The notes beneath the pieces are model-generated. The model saw only the letters and a list, made by a program, of their open reading frames with translations, ran no database searches and was not told the origin of the DNA. A DNA stretch of 64,000 nt from positions 1 to 64,000 of the forward strand of contig NZ_SMCP01000013.1 in NCBI RefSeq assembly GCF_004342725.1, written 5' to 3'. This document shows, one piece after another, positions 10,056 to 22,462 of the stretch. Source of the stretch: Testudinibacter aquarius (GTDB taxonomy: Bacteria; Pseudomonadota; Gammaproteobacteria; Enterobacterales; Pasteurellaceae). Every line of letters starts with the position of its first letter. Positions within the stretch are counted from its first letter, which is position 1. A program made the translations under genes and the position numbers.

Positions 10056-10131
10056 GGGCGATTAGCTCAGTTGGGAGAGCACCTCCCTTACAAGGAGGGG
10101 GTCACTGGTTCGAGACCGGTATCGCCCACCA
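10056..10131 (+). tRNA. tRNA-Val (anticodon TAC), copy 4
   Basis: Identical to the other copies; the 64-nt spacer upstream contains an uptake-signal-like CCGCACTTAA. No integrase gene or att-like repeat is seen beside the cluster. Confidence 0.97.
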
Positions 10132-10250
10132 CTTTTCTTTTTTTCTCAAGATAAAATAGATCCAGCGCATAAATCACTTTATCCATTCTATGCCATTGTC
10201 ACAATAGTTGGTATAATATTGAGACTGTTTATCAATAACATTAAAAATTT

Positions 10251-12140
10251 ATGTTTGCCTTTCTCCGCTTCCCTTTTTTGCTGCTGTTGTCCAGCGCTTC
10301 AATGTTTGCGCTTTGCCGCCTGCTTTTTATCGGGCTGTATTCTGATTATTTTAGTACATTAACTTCAACACAATATTGGCATGTGTTTTGGCAAGGCTTT
10401 CGGTTTGATATGCATATCAGTGTGATTGTATTTTCACCGATACTATTAATTGCTGCTTTACCGCTAAAAGTTGTTCAAAAGCCGCTGTTACTGAAAAAAC
10501 TCGCCTATATCGGGCTGCTGTTATCATTAATTATGTTGGCGTTAACCTTAATCGATATCACTTATTTCGGCGAAGTTTACCGCCATATCGGGCAGGAGCT
10601 GTTTCAACTCACCGACGATTTTGATCTGATTATAGAATTGGCATTAACCTCACGCATTATCTACACCTTAGCCGGTATTGTATTACTGATTTTATTTGCA
10701 ATTTGTTATAAGAGTGCGGTTATCAACATCACTGCTCGCCAATCGGTGACATTATCTCAACCGATCTGGTTACGCTTTATTCTTTACGCTGCTTTCGTTC
10801 TGTTCTGTTTTTGGTTGGCGCGCGGCATGATTATACAAAGCCGCCCGATCGGTTATGCCGATGCCTTCAAACACAACGTCACATCTGCCGAATCCAATCT
10901 TATTCTGAACAGCGTATTTGTTATTGCGAAAGAGGCAAAAAACCGTCAATCTAATACAACACTTGATATTTTAACTGAACAAGAAAAGCAGCAATGCCAC
11001 AAAAAATGCGTCGACAACTTTCAATTTAAGGCAACAGCAGCCTCCTCAAACAATACAAAGAAAAATGTGGTGTTTATTTTGCTGGAAAGTTGGAGTTATC
11101 AATATATCGACGGGCTCGCAGGCAGTCATTATCACGTCACACCGTTTATCGACAGCTTGATTCCGAAAGCACAAGTTTGGGATCGTTTCTACGCTGCAGG
11201 ACAACGCAGTATTATCGGCATCCAAGCGGCGCTCACTTCAACACCGGCATTAAATAATTTTCCGGCACTCGGTTTTGGTCTGGAGTTAAATCGGCTGAAT
11301 AAACCGGCTGAAATCCTCAATCAACACCACTACCGCACTTTAATGCTGCAATCATCGAATCGCCGCTCGTTTAATATGGATGGTATCGCCAGTATTCTCG
11401 GTTTTCAGGAATATTACGGCAAAGAGGATATACCTTTGGTTCGGCAATATCCGCAGGATACGCCAAAATTTGGCTGGGATTACGATAGCTTGATGTTTTT
11501 AAACCAAAAGTTGAATGAAACCGAATATCAACAAAAACCGTTTTTTGCGTTTTTATTTACCGGCACAACACATGAACCCTTTGCCGATCCCGGCGCTGAA
11601 TTTCATGTCTATCCCCATGATAATGCCGACAAAAACGGATTTTTAAATACTTTGCGCTACAGCGATTGGTCTTTGCAGCAATTCATGCAAAACGCCGCAC
11701 AACAGCCTTGGTACAATAACACTATTTTTATTTTTACTGCCGATCATGTCTTGAAAACCAGCTCTGACCATCTGCATGAACAATTTCATATCCCATTGAT
11801 TATCTATACTCCCGATGGCAGCTTAGCACCGCTGCGCCAGCAAACATTAGCAACGCAATATGACTTGCTGCCAACCTTGTTTGATTTACTTGGAATAGGC
11901 GACACCATCAGCACATTCGGTCAGTCGCTGCTGCATCCACAAATAGATAACCCACCGCTAATGCTCAATCGAGGCGATGCGATCGGTGTTATCTCAAATA
12001 GTGGAAGTGCGGTTTTAAATGGTGAGCAACAGTCAGAACTGAGCAATACTTCGCCAGCTTTACAACAAGAAATTCAGCAATTAAAGTGGAAAATTATTGG
12101 CGCAGAGCAAAAACTCAAGAAAAATCAATGGGTAGAATAA
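10251..12140 (+). CDS. LTA synthase family phosphotransferase (possible LPS phosphoethanolamine transferase)
   Basis: Inner-membrane protein of 629 residues with about five N-terminal membrane spans (residues 1-195) and a periplasmic sulfatase-fold domain from about residue 270. The domain opens with VVFILLESWSYQYID (metal-binding Glu). GQRSIIGIQAALTS holds the likely nucleophile (Ser in place of the usual Thr). FTGTTHEPF and FTADHV (Asp-His) complete the metal site. The family transfers phosphoglycerol or phosphoethanolamine groups. A Gram-negative has no lipoteichoic acid, so lipopolysaccharide or a glucan is the likely acceptor. I recall the H. influenzae neighbour of gltX being linked to inner-core LPS phosphoethanolamine addition (lpt6), but cannot verify that here. 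Confidence 0.8.
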   Translation: MFAFLRFPFLLLLSSASMFALCRLLFIGLYSDYFSTLTSTQYWHVFWQGFRFDMHISVIVFSPILLIAALPLKVVQKPLLLKKLAYIGLLLSLIMLALTLIDITYFGEVYRHIGQELFQLTDDFDLIIELALTSRIIYTLAGIVLLILFAICYKSAVINITARQSVTLSQPIWLRFILYAAFVLFCFWLARGMIIQSRPIGYADAFKHNVTSAESNLILNSVFVIAKEAKNRQSNTTLDILTEQEKQQCHKKCVDNFQFKATAASSNNTKKNVVFILLESWSYQYIDGLAGSHYHVTPFIDSLIPKAQVWDRFYAAGQRSIIGIQAALTSTPALNNFPALGFGLELNRLNKPAEILNQHHYRTLMLQSSNRRSFNMDGIASILGFQEYYGKEDIPLVRQYPQDTPKFGWDYDSLMFLNQKLNETEYQQKPFFAFLFTGTTHEPFADPGAEFHVYPHDNADKNGFLNTLRYSDWSLQQFMQNAAQQPWYNNTIFIFTADHVLKTSSDHLHEQFHIPLIIYTPDGSLAPLRQQTLATQYDLLPTLFDLLGIGDTISTFGQSLLHPQIDNPPLMLNRGDAIGVISNSGSAVLNGEQQSELSNTSPALQQEIQQLKWKIIGAEQKLKKNQWVE

Positions 12141-12168
12141 TCCCCAAATTATCATAAATTTGGGGATT
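12139..12168. terminator. Bidirectional terminator between the LTA-synthase-like gene and the his operon
   Basis: A 12-bp perfect stem AATCCCCAAATT/AATTTGGGGATT with a 6-nt loop overlaps the stop codon of the plus-strand gene and lies 7 bp before the hisIE stop. It can serve both convergent transcripts. Confidence 0.75.
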
Positions 12169-12174
12169 GTTGAG

Positions 12175-12792
12175 TTACTGAGTATGCCGCTGTTTCAACT
12201 TGCCAATCACATCTGCCCAAGATAAATCGGCATCTTGTAATAAGACGGTCAAGTGATAAGCCAAGTCCGCTGCTTCGCAAATGGTTTCATCACGATCTTT
12301 CACCGTGGCGGCAAGTGCGGTTTCCACTCCTTCCTCACCGACTTTTTGTGCAATACGTTTGGTGCCGCGCGAATACAGGTGTGCGGTGTAAGAACTGTCC
12401 GGATCGGCACCTTTGCGTTCGGCGATCAATCGCTCCAACTTGCTGAAGAAAATCCAATCCGGCTGCTCTTTATTGGCAAACTGGTGGAAACAACTTTCCG
12501 CCCCGGTATGGCAAGTTTCACCAATCGGATCGGCTAAAATCAATAAGGTATCATTGTCACAATCCAGGCTCATATCCACAACATTGAGGAAATTGCCCGA
12601 CGTTTCGCCCTTAGTCCATAAACGTTGCTTAGTGCGTGAAAAAAATGTTACCTTGCTTTCAGTTACAGTTTTTTCTAATGCTGCTTGGTTCATATAGCCA
12701 AGCATTAATACTTCGCAGGTTTCAACATTTTGCACGATTACCGGCAGCAGGTTATCCACTTTTTGCCAGTCGATTGTTTGCATATCTAACAT
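12175..12792 (-). CDS. hisI: Bifunctional phosphoribosyl-AMP cyclohydrolase / phosphoribosyl-ATP diphosphatase
   Basis: Carries steps 2 and 3 of histidine synthesis (HisIE). The N-terminal HisI domain shows [31 protein letters not shown] and the metal site [10 protein letters not shown] with CHTG. The C-terminal HisE domain shows [32 protein letters not shown] and EAADLAYHL. At 205 residues it has the usual length of the fused form. It is the last gene of the operon. The ATG at 12792 has AGGA six bases upstream; a second ATG three codons later is possible. Confidence 0.96.
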   Translation of the reverse strand: MLDMQTIDWQKVDNLLPVIVQNVETCEVLMLGYMNQAALEKTVTESKVTFFSRTKQRLWTKGETSGNFLNVVDMSLDCDNDTLLILADPIGETCHTGAESCFHQFANKEQPDWIFFSKLERLIAERKGADPDSSYTAHLYSRGTKRIAQKVGEEGVETALAATVKDRDETICEAADLAYHLTVLLQDADLSWADVIGKLKQRHTQ

Positions 12793-12816
12793 TTTTTATC
12801 CTATTTTAGAAAAATC

Positions 12817-15181
<2,365 letters not shown>

Positions 15182-15296
15182 CAGGTTTTCCCTCCACTCA
15201 ATTTAACTGTAATTATATACAGTATTTTGCAAGTAAAAAACCGTCAATAAGCATTTCTGGAACAGTGATCGCAAAATGCGAGGATCTAACCGCACT

Positions 15297-15887
15297 TTAG
15301 GTATTTTCTACAAAATTGCGCAACAACTGTGCCCCGGCCTTGCCGGAGCGTTCTGGGTGGAATTGCACCCCGTAGAAATTGTTGTGACCTAGCGCCGCTG
15401 AAAACGCTACACCGTAATCACAAGTAGCAATGGTATTTTCGTTCGGCAGTACGGCATAGCCGTGAACAAAATAAAAATGGCTGTTTTGTTCAATCTCGGC
15501 AAACAGTGGGTGCTCCGCTTCATACTGCACTTGATTCCAGCCCATATGCGGCAACGGTAAGCCCGTATCGGGAATTAAATCCGTATGCCCCGACATTAAA
15601 TTCAAGGTAGCTAAATTGCCTTCTGCAGAAAATTCGGTCATCAACTGCATGCCCAAGCAGATGCCCAACACCGGTTGACTGGCATTGAGAATAGTATCAA
15701 TTAGTTGGCGCTCTTGTAGATTTTTCATCGCCGCAAGTGCGGTTCCCACTCCCGGCAACAGCAGTTTATCCGCCTGCTGAATCTCATTCAGATTCCGACT
15801 GATTTTTGCCTGATAGCCCAAACGATCCAGCGCAAATTTCACGGATGACAAGTTGGCACAGCCGGTGTCGATAATCACAATATCCAT
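15297..15887 (-). CDS. hisH: Imidazole glycerol phosphate synthase, glutaminase subunit
   Basis: Class I glutamine amidotransferase of 196 residues that supplies ammonia to HisF. The nucleophile Cys lies in PVLGICLGMQLM, and the catalytic His and Glu in GVQFHPERSGKAG. The oxyanion strand LLPGVGTA is also visible. A 208-bp gap with no recognisable gene (15888-16095) separates it from the lipoprotein gene upstream, and 115 bp separate it from the Bro-N gene downstream. The usual tight his spacing is therefore broken on both sides. Confidence 0.96.
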   Translation of the reverse strand: MDIVIIDTGCANLSSVKFALDRLGYQAKISRNLNEIQQADKLLLPGVGTALAAMKNLQERQLIDTILNASQPVLGICLGMQLMTEFSAEGNLATLNLMSGHTDLIPDTGLPLPHMGWNQVQYEAEHPLFAEIEQNSHFYFVHGYAVLPNENTIATCDYGVAFSAALGHNNFYGVQFHPERSGKAGAQLLRNFVENT

Positions 15888-16095
15888 AGTTTTCCCTTAT
15901 CTTTTGTGCCCTTATTTTAATTCCAAATATATTTCACTTCGCTGATTCACACCAATAACAGTATGATTCTCCTGTGTATTGTGCCCAGATTAAGTCTGTA
16001 AAAGCTAAATAGTGCAAATACAAAAGCGCAGACCGTTTCATCTTACTTTCTCAAAGTACAATTTGAATATAAGCTTTAATTGCGATTTTAATCAA

Positions 16096-16632
16096 TTACT
16101 TGATTTCATACACAGTTACACTACACCCCGTAGTTAAGCCAATCGGGGCAACTTCATAATCTTTACCAGCCTCTGGAGTAAAAATCACTTTTTTTCCTGT
16201 GCAGCCTTTAAAAGTAACAATCACGGTATGATTAAAAATAGGATCATGGTGCTTATGCTGATTCCCCATAATCGAATTATTTACCGTTACCTCGCTACCG
16301 GCCGGAATAACAAATTCTTTAAAGAATGCTCCTGAAATAATGCCTGATAATTTGCTTGGATCTTTACTCAGCTCACTTTCCGGCATACCGATACTTTCAT
16401 TACCTTTTGTTCCAATGAAAGATGAAAAGGCTTGTCCTAAACTACCACCCACATTGACAGTTTCTTTTTTGCCGTCAATGGATATTGCCATAATAGTCGG
16501 CCTGCCATTTTGCCCATATAAACGAATGCGAGCCTCATTTTCAGGATTATAGACTTTATCTTTAGTCGATAATTCCGTGTTTACACAACCAGTTAAAAGC
16601 AATATTAAAAAAGTTAATCCGATTTTTTTCAT
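16096..16632 (-). CDS. Small putative lipoprotein of unknown function
   Basis: 178 residues from the ATG at 16632, which has GGAGAG four bases upstream. The N-terminus MKKIGLTFLILLLTGC is a clear lipoprotein signal with lipobox LLTGC. The mature part is hydrophilic. It holds a strand-rich stretch around IPAGSEVTVNNSI, a His cluster HKHHD near residue 130, and two further Cys (CTGKK and TTGCSV) that could form a disulfide in the periplasm. I do not recognise the family. It lies between hisB and hisH on the same strand, 72 bp after hisB, with no evident link to histidine synthesis. Base composition is more AT-rich than the his genes, suggesting acquisition. Confidence 0.75.
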   Translation of the reverse strand: MKKIGLTFLILLLTGCVNTELSTKDKVYNPENEARIRLYGQNGRPTIMAISIDGKKETVNVGGSLGQAFSSFIGTKGNESIGMPESELSKDPSKLSGIISGAFFKEFVIPAGSEVTVNNSIMGNQHKHHDPIFNHTVIVTFKGCTGKKVIFTPEAGKDYEVAPIGLTTGCSVTVYEIK

Positions 16633-16704
16633 ATTTCTCTCCATTATTATCACTATTAGTTTATTTGAAAATATTATCAGCGGGGCTCAATGCACATTTC
16701 ACCA

Positions 16705-17808
16705 CTACAACACCCCTTTCGAACTTGGCAGCTGGTCGCTTTCAATTCGAATCGCTTGGCGTAAGGTTCTGCCGAAACATTTGAACAGCGCTTCAACCTG
16801 ATGGTGGGCATTTTTGCCTTTGACGTTTAAATGCAAAGTGCACGCCAAAGCATAAGAGAGCGACATAAAGAAGTGTTCTGCCATTTCGGTGCTGAAATCA
16901 CCGACTTTGTCACGGGTGAATTTGGCTTTGAATTTCAGATACGGACGACCGGAGAGATCCAGCGCACATTCTGCTTTGCATTCGTCCATCGGCAGTACAA
17001 AGCCGAAGCGGGCAATACCACGTTTATTGCCTAAGGCTTGTTTCAGGGCTTCACCTAAGGCAAGTGCGGTATCTTCGATGGTGTGGTGATCGTCGATATG
17101 CAGATCGCCGTCCACTGTCACGTTCATGCGGAAACCACCGTGAGTGGCAATTTGATCGAGCATATGATCAAAAAAGCCTAACCCGGTTTTGATCTCATTC
17201 ATGCCTTGCTCATCCAGCCAAACTTCAACCCGAATATCGGTTTCTTTGGTAGTGCGAACTACTGCTGCATGGCGTGGCTTAAAGCCCGGTTTGCGAATCC
17301 GTTTTGCCAGAATTTTTTCAACAATCAAATCCCAATTCAGATTTTCAGGGTGGTATTGCAAGCCGGTAATGCCCAAATTATCCGCCAGTTGCATATCGGT
17401 TGAACGATCGCCGATCACATAGCTGTGCTTCGGATCGAACAGCCCTTTATTAATATATTTTTTCAACAATCCCAGTTTCGGCTTGCGGCAGGTGCAGTTG
17501 TCTTCCGGGCGATGCGGGCAGATCAAGACATCATCAAATTCAATGCCCTGCGATTGAAACAGCTCCATCATCGCATTATGCGGCAGATCAAAATTTTTCT
17601 GCGGCAGTGACTCGGTGCCGAGACCGTCTTGATTGCTGACCATCACAAAACGGAAGCCTTTATCGCGCAATTTCAGCAATGCCGGAATCACGTTCGCTTC
17701 AAATTTCAGTTTTTCCAGCGTATCAATCTGAAAATCGGTTTTCGGTTCATCAATCAACGTGCCGTCACGGTCGATAAACAGAATTTTTTGTGGAGTGGTT
17801 TGTGTCAT
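16705..17808 (-). CDS. hisB: Bifunctional histidinol-phosphatase / imidazoleglycerol-phosphate dehydratase
   Basis: Fusion of two histidine enzymes, as usual in gammaproteobacteria. The N-terminal HAD phosphatase (about 1-165) shows [14 protein letters not shown] with the nucleophile Asp, and the zinc loop [15 protein letters not shown]. The C-terminal dehydratase shows [35 protein letters not shown] and the metal site MAEHFFMSL with [13 protein letters not shown]. The start at 17808 (367 residues) is preceded by AAGGAC. The longer reading frame upstream overlaps hisC and is not needed. Confidence 0.97.
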   Translation of the reverse strand: MTQTTPQKILFIDRDGTLIDEPKTDFQIDTLEKLKFEANVIPALLKLRDKGFRFVMVSNQDGLGTESLPQKNFDLPHNAMMELFQSQGIEFDDVLICPHRPEDNCTCRKPKLGLLKKYINKGLFDPKHSYVIGDRSTDMQLADNLGITGLQYHPENLNWDLIVEKILAKRIRKPGFKPRHAAVVRTTKETDIRVEVWLDEQGMNEIKTGLGFFDHMLDQIATHGGFRMNVTVDGDLHIDDHHTIEDTALALGEALKQALGNKRGIARFGFVLPMDECKAECALDLSGRPYLKFKAKFTRDKVGDFSTEMAEHFFMSLSYALACTLHLNVKGKNAHHQVEALFKCFGRTLRQAIRIESDQLPSSKGVL

Positions 17809-17821
17809 GATGTTGTCCTTA

Positions 17822-20177
<2,356 letters not shown>

Positions 20178-20248
20178 ATTCTTTTTCTCCGTTATTTCCG
20201 ACAGCGACTAACGTCGCAATCGGTAGCAAGTTATTGATACAATAGAAC

Positions 20249-21148
20249 TTAACCCATCATCTTCTCAATCGGCATCACCAAAATCGAGCTGGCACCAACG
20301 GCTTTTAACTCTTCCATGGTTTCCCAGAACAGGTTTTCTTGGCTGACCACGTGCATAGCTACTTTGCTGTCATCGTGCGCCAACGGTAGAATCGTCGGGT
20401 GTTCCACGCCGGGTAAAAGTGCGGTAATAGCATCCAGTTTGTCTTTCGGCGCATGCAGCATAATATATTTGCTTTCGCTAGCTTGCTGCACCCCTTGGAT
20501 ACGGGTCAGTAGCTTATCCACCAACGCTTGTTTTTCTTCGCTCAATTCGGCAGCACGTTGGATTAAGCAAGCTTTGGACTGATAAATAATCTCCACTTCG
20601 CGCAAACCGTTGGCTTCCAACGTAGCGCCGGAAGAGACCAGATCGCAAATTGCCGTGGCCAAACCGGCGGTTGGGGCGACTTCGACCGAACCGGTCAATA
20701 AACAGTTTTTGAACGGCACCCCCTCTTCTTGCATATAACGTTTCAGCAAGTTTGGGTATGAAGTGGCGATACGGGCATCAGTGAGATCCTGCACACTATT
20801 ATAAGCAACATCACGCGGCACAGCTAAAGATAAGCGACAGCCACCAAACTCTAGGCGTTTCAGCATTTTATATTGCACCTTATCCCCGGCGGACAGACGC
20901 CCCAACTCTTCCTCTTCCAACACGTTTTCGCCGATAATGCCCAGATCGACTACACCGTCGAAGACCAAACCCGGAATGTCGTCATCACGCACCCGCAAAA
21001 TATCAATCGGCATATTTTCTGAATAGGCAATCAGGCGTTGCTCGTTCCAGTTGATTTTCACTCCGCACTGTTTCAGCAATTCTTGTGATTCTTTGCTTAA
21101 ACGTCCGGATTTTTGCATAGCAATACGTAGTCTTTTTTTATCTAACAT
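20249..21148 (-). CDS. hisG: ATP phosphoribosyltransferase
   Basis: Committed step of histidine synthesis, long form of 299 residues with a C-terminal regulatory ACT-like domain. The start at 21148 ([18 protein letters not shown]) matches the family N-terminus. The longer in-frame ORF runs into the leader and attenuator and is not coding. Phosphoribosyl and ATP sites are seen in [34 protein letters not shown] and [22 protein letters not shown]. The C-terminal part ([24 protein letters not shown]) is the histidine-binding feedback region. It is the first gene after the attenuator. Confidence 0.97.
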   Translation of the reverse strand: MLDKKRLRIAMQKSGRLSKESQELLKQCGVKINWNEQRLIAYSENMPIDILRVRDDDIPGLVFDGVVDLGIIGENVLEEEELGRLSAGDKVQYKMLKRLEFGGCRLSLAVPRDVAYNSVQDLTDARIATSYPNLLKRYMQEEGVPFKNCLLTGSVEVAPTAGLATAICDLVSSGATLEANGLREVEIIYQSKACLIQRAAELSEEKQALVDKLLTRIQGVQQASESKYIMLHAPKDKLDAITALLPGVEHPTILPLAHDDSKVAMHVVSQENLFWETMEELKAVGASSILVMPIEKMMG

Positions 21149-21174
21149 AATAATTTCCTTAAAATTCAAACCTA

Positions 21175-21212
21175 AAAAACAAAACCCCTCGAAAGTATCC
21201 TTCCGAGGGGTT
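21175..21212 (-). terminator. his attenuator terminator
   Basis: On the minus strand a 9-bp stem AACCCCTCG/CGAGGGGTT (21204-21212 with 21183-21191) is extended by three further pairs past one mismatch. It is followed by a T-rich run (complement of 21175-21184), 27 bp before hisG. An alternative antiterminator pairing is possible between CTTCCGA (21242-21236) and TCGGAAG (21206-21200), which would disrupt this stem. Confidence 0.88.
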
Positions 21213-21283
21213 GTCATTGCTTTATCGTACATGACTCGGAAGAGGCTTATCTTCCAAGCAACACCACGAGCCTGAAAGAAATA

Positions 21284-21325
21284 TCAGGTGTGATGATGGT
21301 GAGTTGCAGTACGACTAAAATTCAT
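21284..21325 (-). CDS. hisL: his operon leader peptide
   Basis: A 13-residue ORF, MNFSRTATHHHHT, with four consecutive His codons followed by TGA. It lies between the his promoter and the attenuator. Its start is preceded by AAGGAA. Ribosome stalling at the His codons under histidine shortage would favour the antiterminator, as in the classical enterobacterial his leader, which has seven His codons. The hairpin GGAAGA/TCTTCC just downstream is the expected pause or alternative structure. Confidence 0.92.
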   Translation of the reverse strand: MNFSRTATHHHHT

Positions 21326-21355
21326 TGTGGCGTTCCTTATCAAACAGTTGCGTTT

Positions 21356-21384
21356 AACATACTGAATCCTTTTTTATTATGCAA
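21356..21384 (-). promoter_or_regulatory. his operon promoter
   Basis: On the minus strand, TTGCAT and TATGTT are separated by 17 nt. The -10 box ends 31 bp before the hisL start. Confidence 0.7.
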
Positions 21385-21614
21385 GTATTATTTTTAAAAA
21401 TACGTTAGATTTGCCTTCTATCTGACGTACTGCAAACTTACACAGCTGAAAAAAGAACTCCATTTATTATGAAATTCAGGTTAAAAATTAAAAAGAAAAA
21501 ATTATTTTAGGAATGCGTATCACAAAATAAATTATTTCTTCAATCCGATACTTTATTGTGTAAATTAATATAATTCCGCCACTTAAATTCAGCCTTGAGA
21601 TGGAGAAATTACTT

Positions 21615-22253
21615 ATGAATAATCATATAAAACAACATACTTATTTGATTCGAAAAAAATTGGATCGTTTAATTAAAGATGTTACGGTTAATAGTTTATT
21701 TTCCGGATATGGATTTTATCAAAATAATCATCTGTTCGGCATTATGCAATCTGGTGTATTCTATTTGCGTGCCGAAGGTGATTTGGCACAACAATTGGAG
21801 CGATATGGTGCGGCTCCCTGCTTAGCTAGCAGTAACAACGCGCTTTCTCTTTCGCGTTATTATCGCTTACCACAAACGATTACTGAAAACGATATACTCT
21901 ATCGTGAATTTTTACACCAATCGATCGAACAAGTCAAACAACAAAAAATTGACTTTCAACTTGCTCGCAAAAAACGGATTAAAGAACTGCCGAATCTCAG
22001 TATAAAACATGAGCGTTTATTATTAAAGGTAGATATTACTGATGTGAGCCAACTGCGACGGATCGGCGCAGAAAAAGCTTACATTTTGGCGAAAAAACAG
22101 GGATTTTCAATCACTTTGGATTTCTATTGGAATTTAGTTGCCGCTCTCAAAAATATTCATGTTTCGCTGTTGCCTGAGGCACAAAAAGAACATGCTTTAG
22201 CCAAGCTGAATAATTATTTACGCCAAGAAGGTTTACGCTCGGAAAAAGTTTAA
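21615..22253 (+). CDS. tfoX: Competence regulator Sxy/TfoX
   Basis: Activator that works with CRP to turn on DNA-uptake genes in Pasteurellaceae. It has 212 residues from the ATG at 21615, chosen because GGAG lies nine bases upstream; an earlier in-frame ATG at 21600 has no good site. The N-terminal TfoX domain shows VNSLFSGYGFYQNNHLFGIMQSGVFYLRAEG. The C-terminal domain shows LPNLSIKHERLLLKVDITDVSQLRRIGAEKAY, very like H. influenzae Sxy as I recall it. The dense uptake signals in the window agree with a naturally competent host. A 14-bp tandem repeat and a terminator follow directly. Confidence 0.93.
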   Translation: MNNHIKQHTYLIRKKLDRLIKDVTVNSLFSGYGFYQNNHLFGIMQSGVFYLRAEGDLAQQLERYGAAPCLASSNNALSLSRYYRLPQTITENDILYREFLHQSIEQVKQQKIDFQLARKKRIKELPNLSIKHERLLLKVDITDVSQLRRIGAEKAYILAKKQGFSITLDFYWNLVAALKNIHVSLLPEAQKEHALAKLNNYLRQEGLRSEKV

Positions 22254-22254
22254 C

Positions 22255-22310
22255 AAGAAGCTAAGCCCAAGAAACTAGGCTAAAGAAACTAGGTTCAAGA
22301 AACTAAGCTA
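22255..22310 (+). repeat. Four tandem 14-bp repeats after sxy
   Basis: AAGAAGCTAAGCCC, AAGAAACTAGGCTA, AAGAAACTAGGTTC and AAGAAACTAAGCTA lie end to end, starting two bases after the sxy stop codon and ending at the terminator stem. Confidence 0.9.
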
Positions 22311-22353
22311 TCGATATCTCGTTCACTTTGCTGAATCGGATATCGATTTTTTT
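22310..22353 (+). terminator. Terminator of sxy
   Basis: A 9-bp stem ATCGATATC/GATATCGAT, with a 20-nt loop, is followed by a run of T. Confidence 0.8.
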
Positions 22354-22363
22354 ATGTCCAATT

Positions 22364-22379
22364 CGTGATCGTGATCACC
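22364..22379 (+). promoter_or_regulatory. CRP-like site upstream of treB
   Basis: CGTGA-TCGTGA-TCACC has one mismatch per half to TGTGA-N6-TCACA. It lies just before the probable TreR operator and about 85 bp before treB. Confidence 0.6.
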
Positions 22380-22382
22380 ATT

Positions 22383-22396
22383 TGGGAACGTTCCCA
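22383..22396 (+). promoter_or_regulatory. Probable TreR operator
   Basis: TGGGAACGTTCCCA is a perfect 14-bp palindrome with a central CG, typical of LacI-family operators. It lies 66 bp before treB. A TreR-like gene is present at 31785-32759. Confidence 0.75.
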
Positions 22397-22462
22397 TTGA
22401 TAAAAAAATAAACAAGCCTAAAATTCGAGCGTTATTTTAATGAAATTGCTTAAGGAAAAATC

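Noticed and set aside
9676-10131. Regularly spaced direct repeats suggesting a CRISPR array
   Set aside because: The 76-bp repeat units fold as tRNA-Val with encoded CCA and share one tRNA-type promoter; no cas genes are near.
9676-10131. tRNA-Val cluster as an integration site of a genomic island
   Set aside because: No integrase, no partial tRNA duplicate and no composition change next to the cluster.
16705-17808. HisB as a lineage-specific fusion
   Set aside because: The phosphatase-dehydratase fusion is normal in gammaproteobacteria, as are HisIE and the MaeB phosphotransacetylase domain.
20249-21232. Longer HisG starting at 21232
   Set aside because: The extra 28 codons run through the attenuator stem; the ATG at 21148 matches the family N-terminus.
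21490-21600. CRP-S site for sxy
   Set aside because: AATGCGTATCACAAA has one good half-site, but the other half does not fit at the right spacing. I could not support a site.
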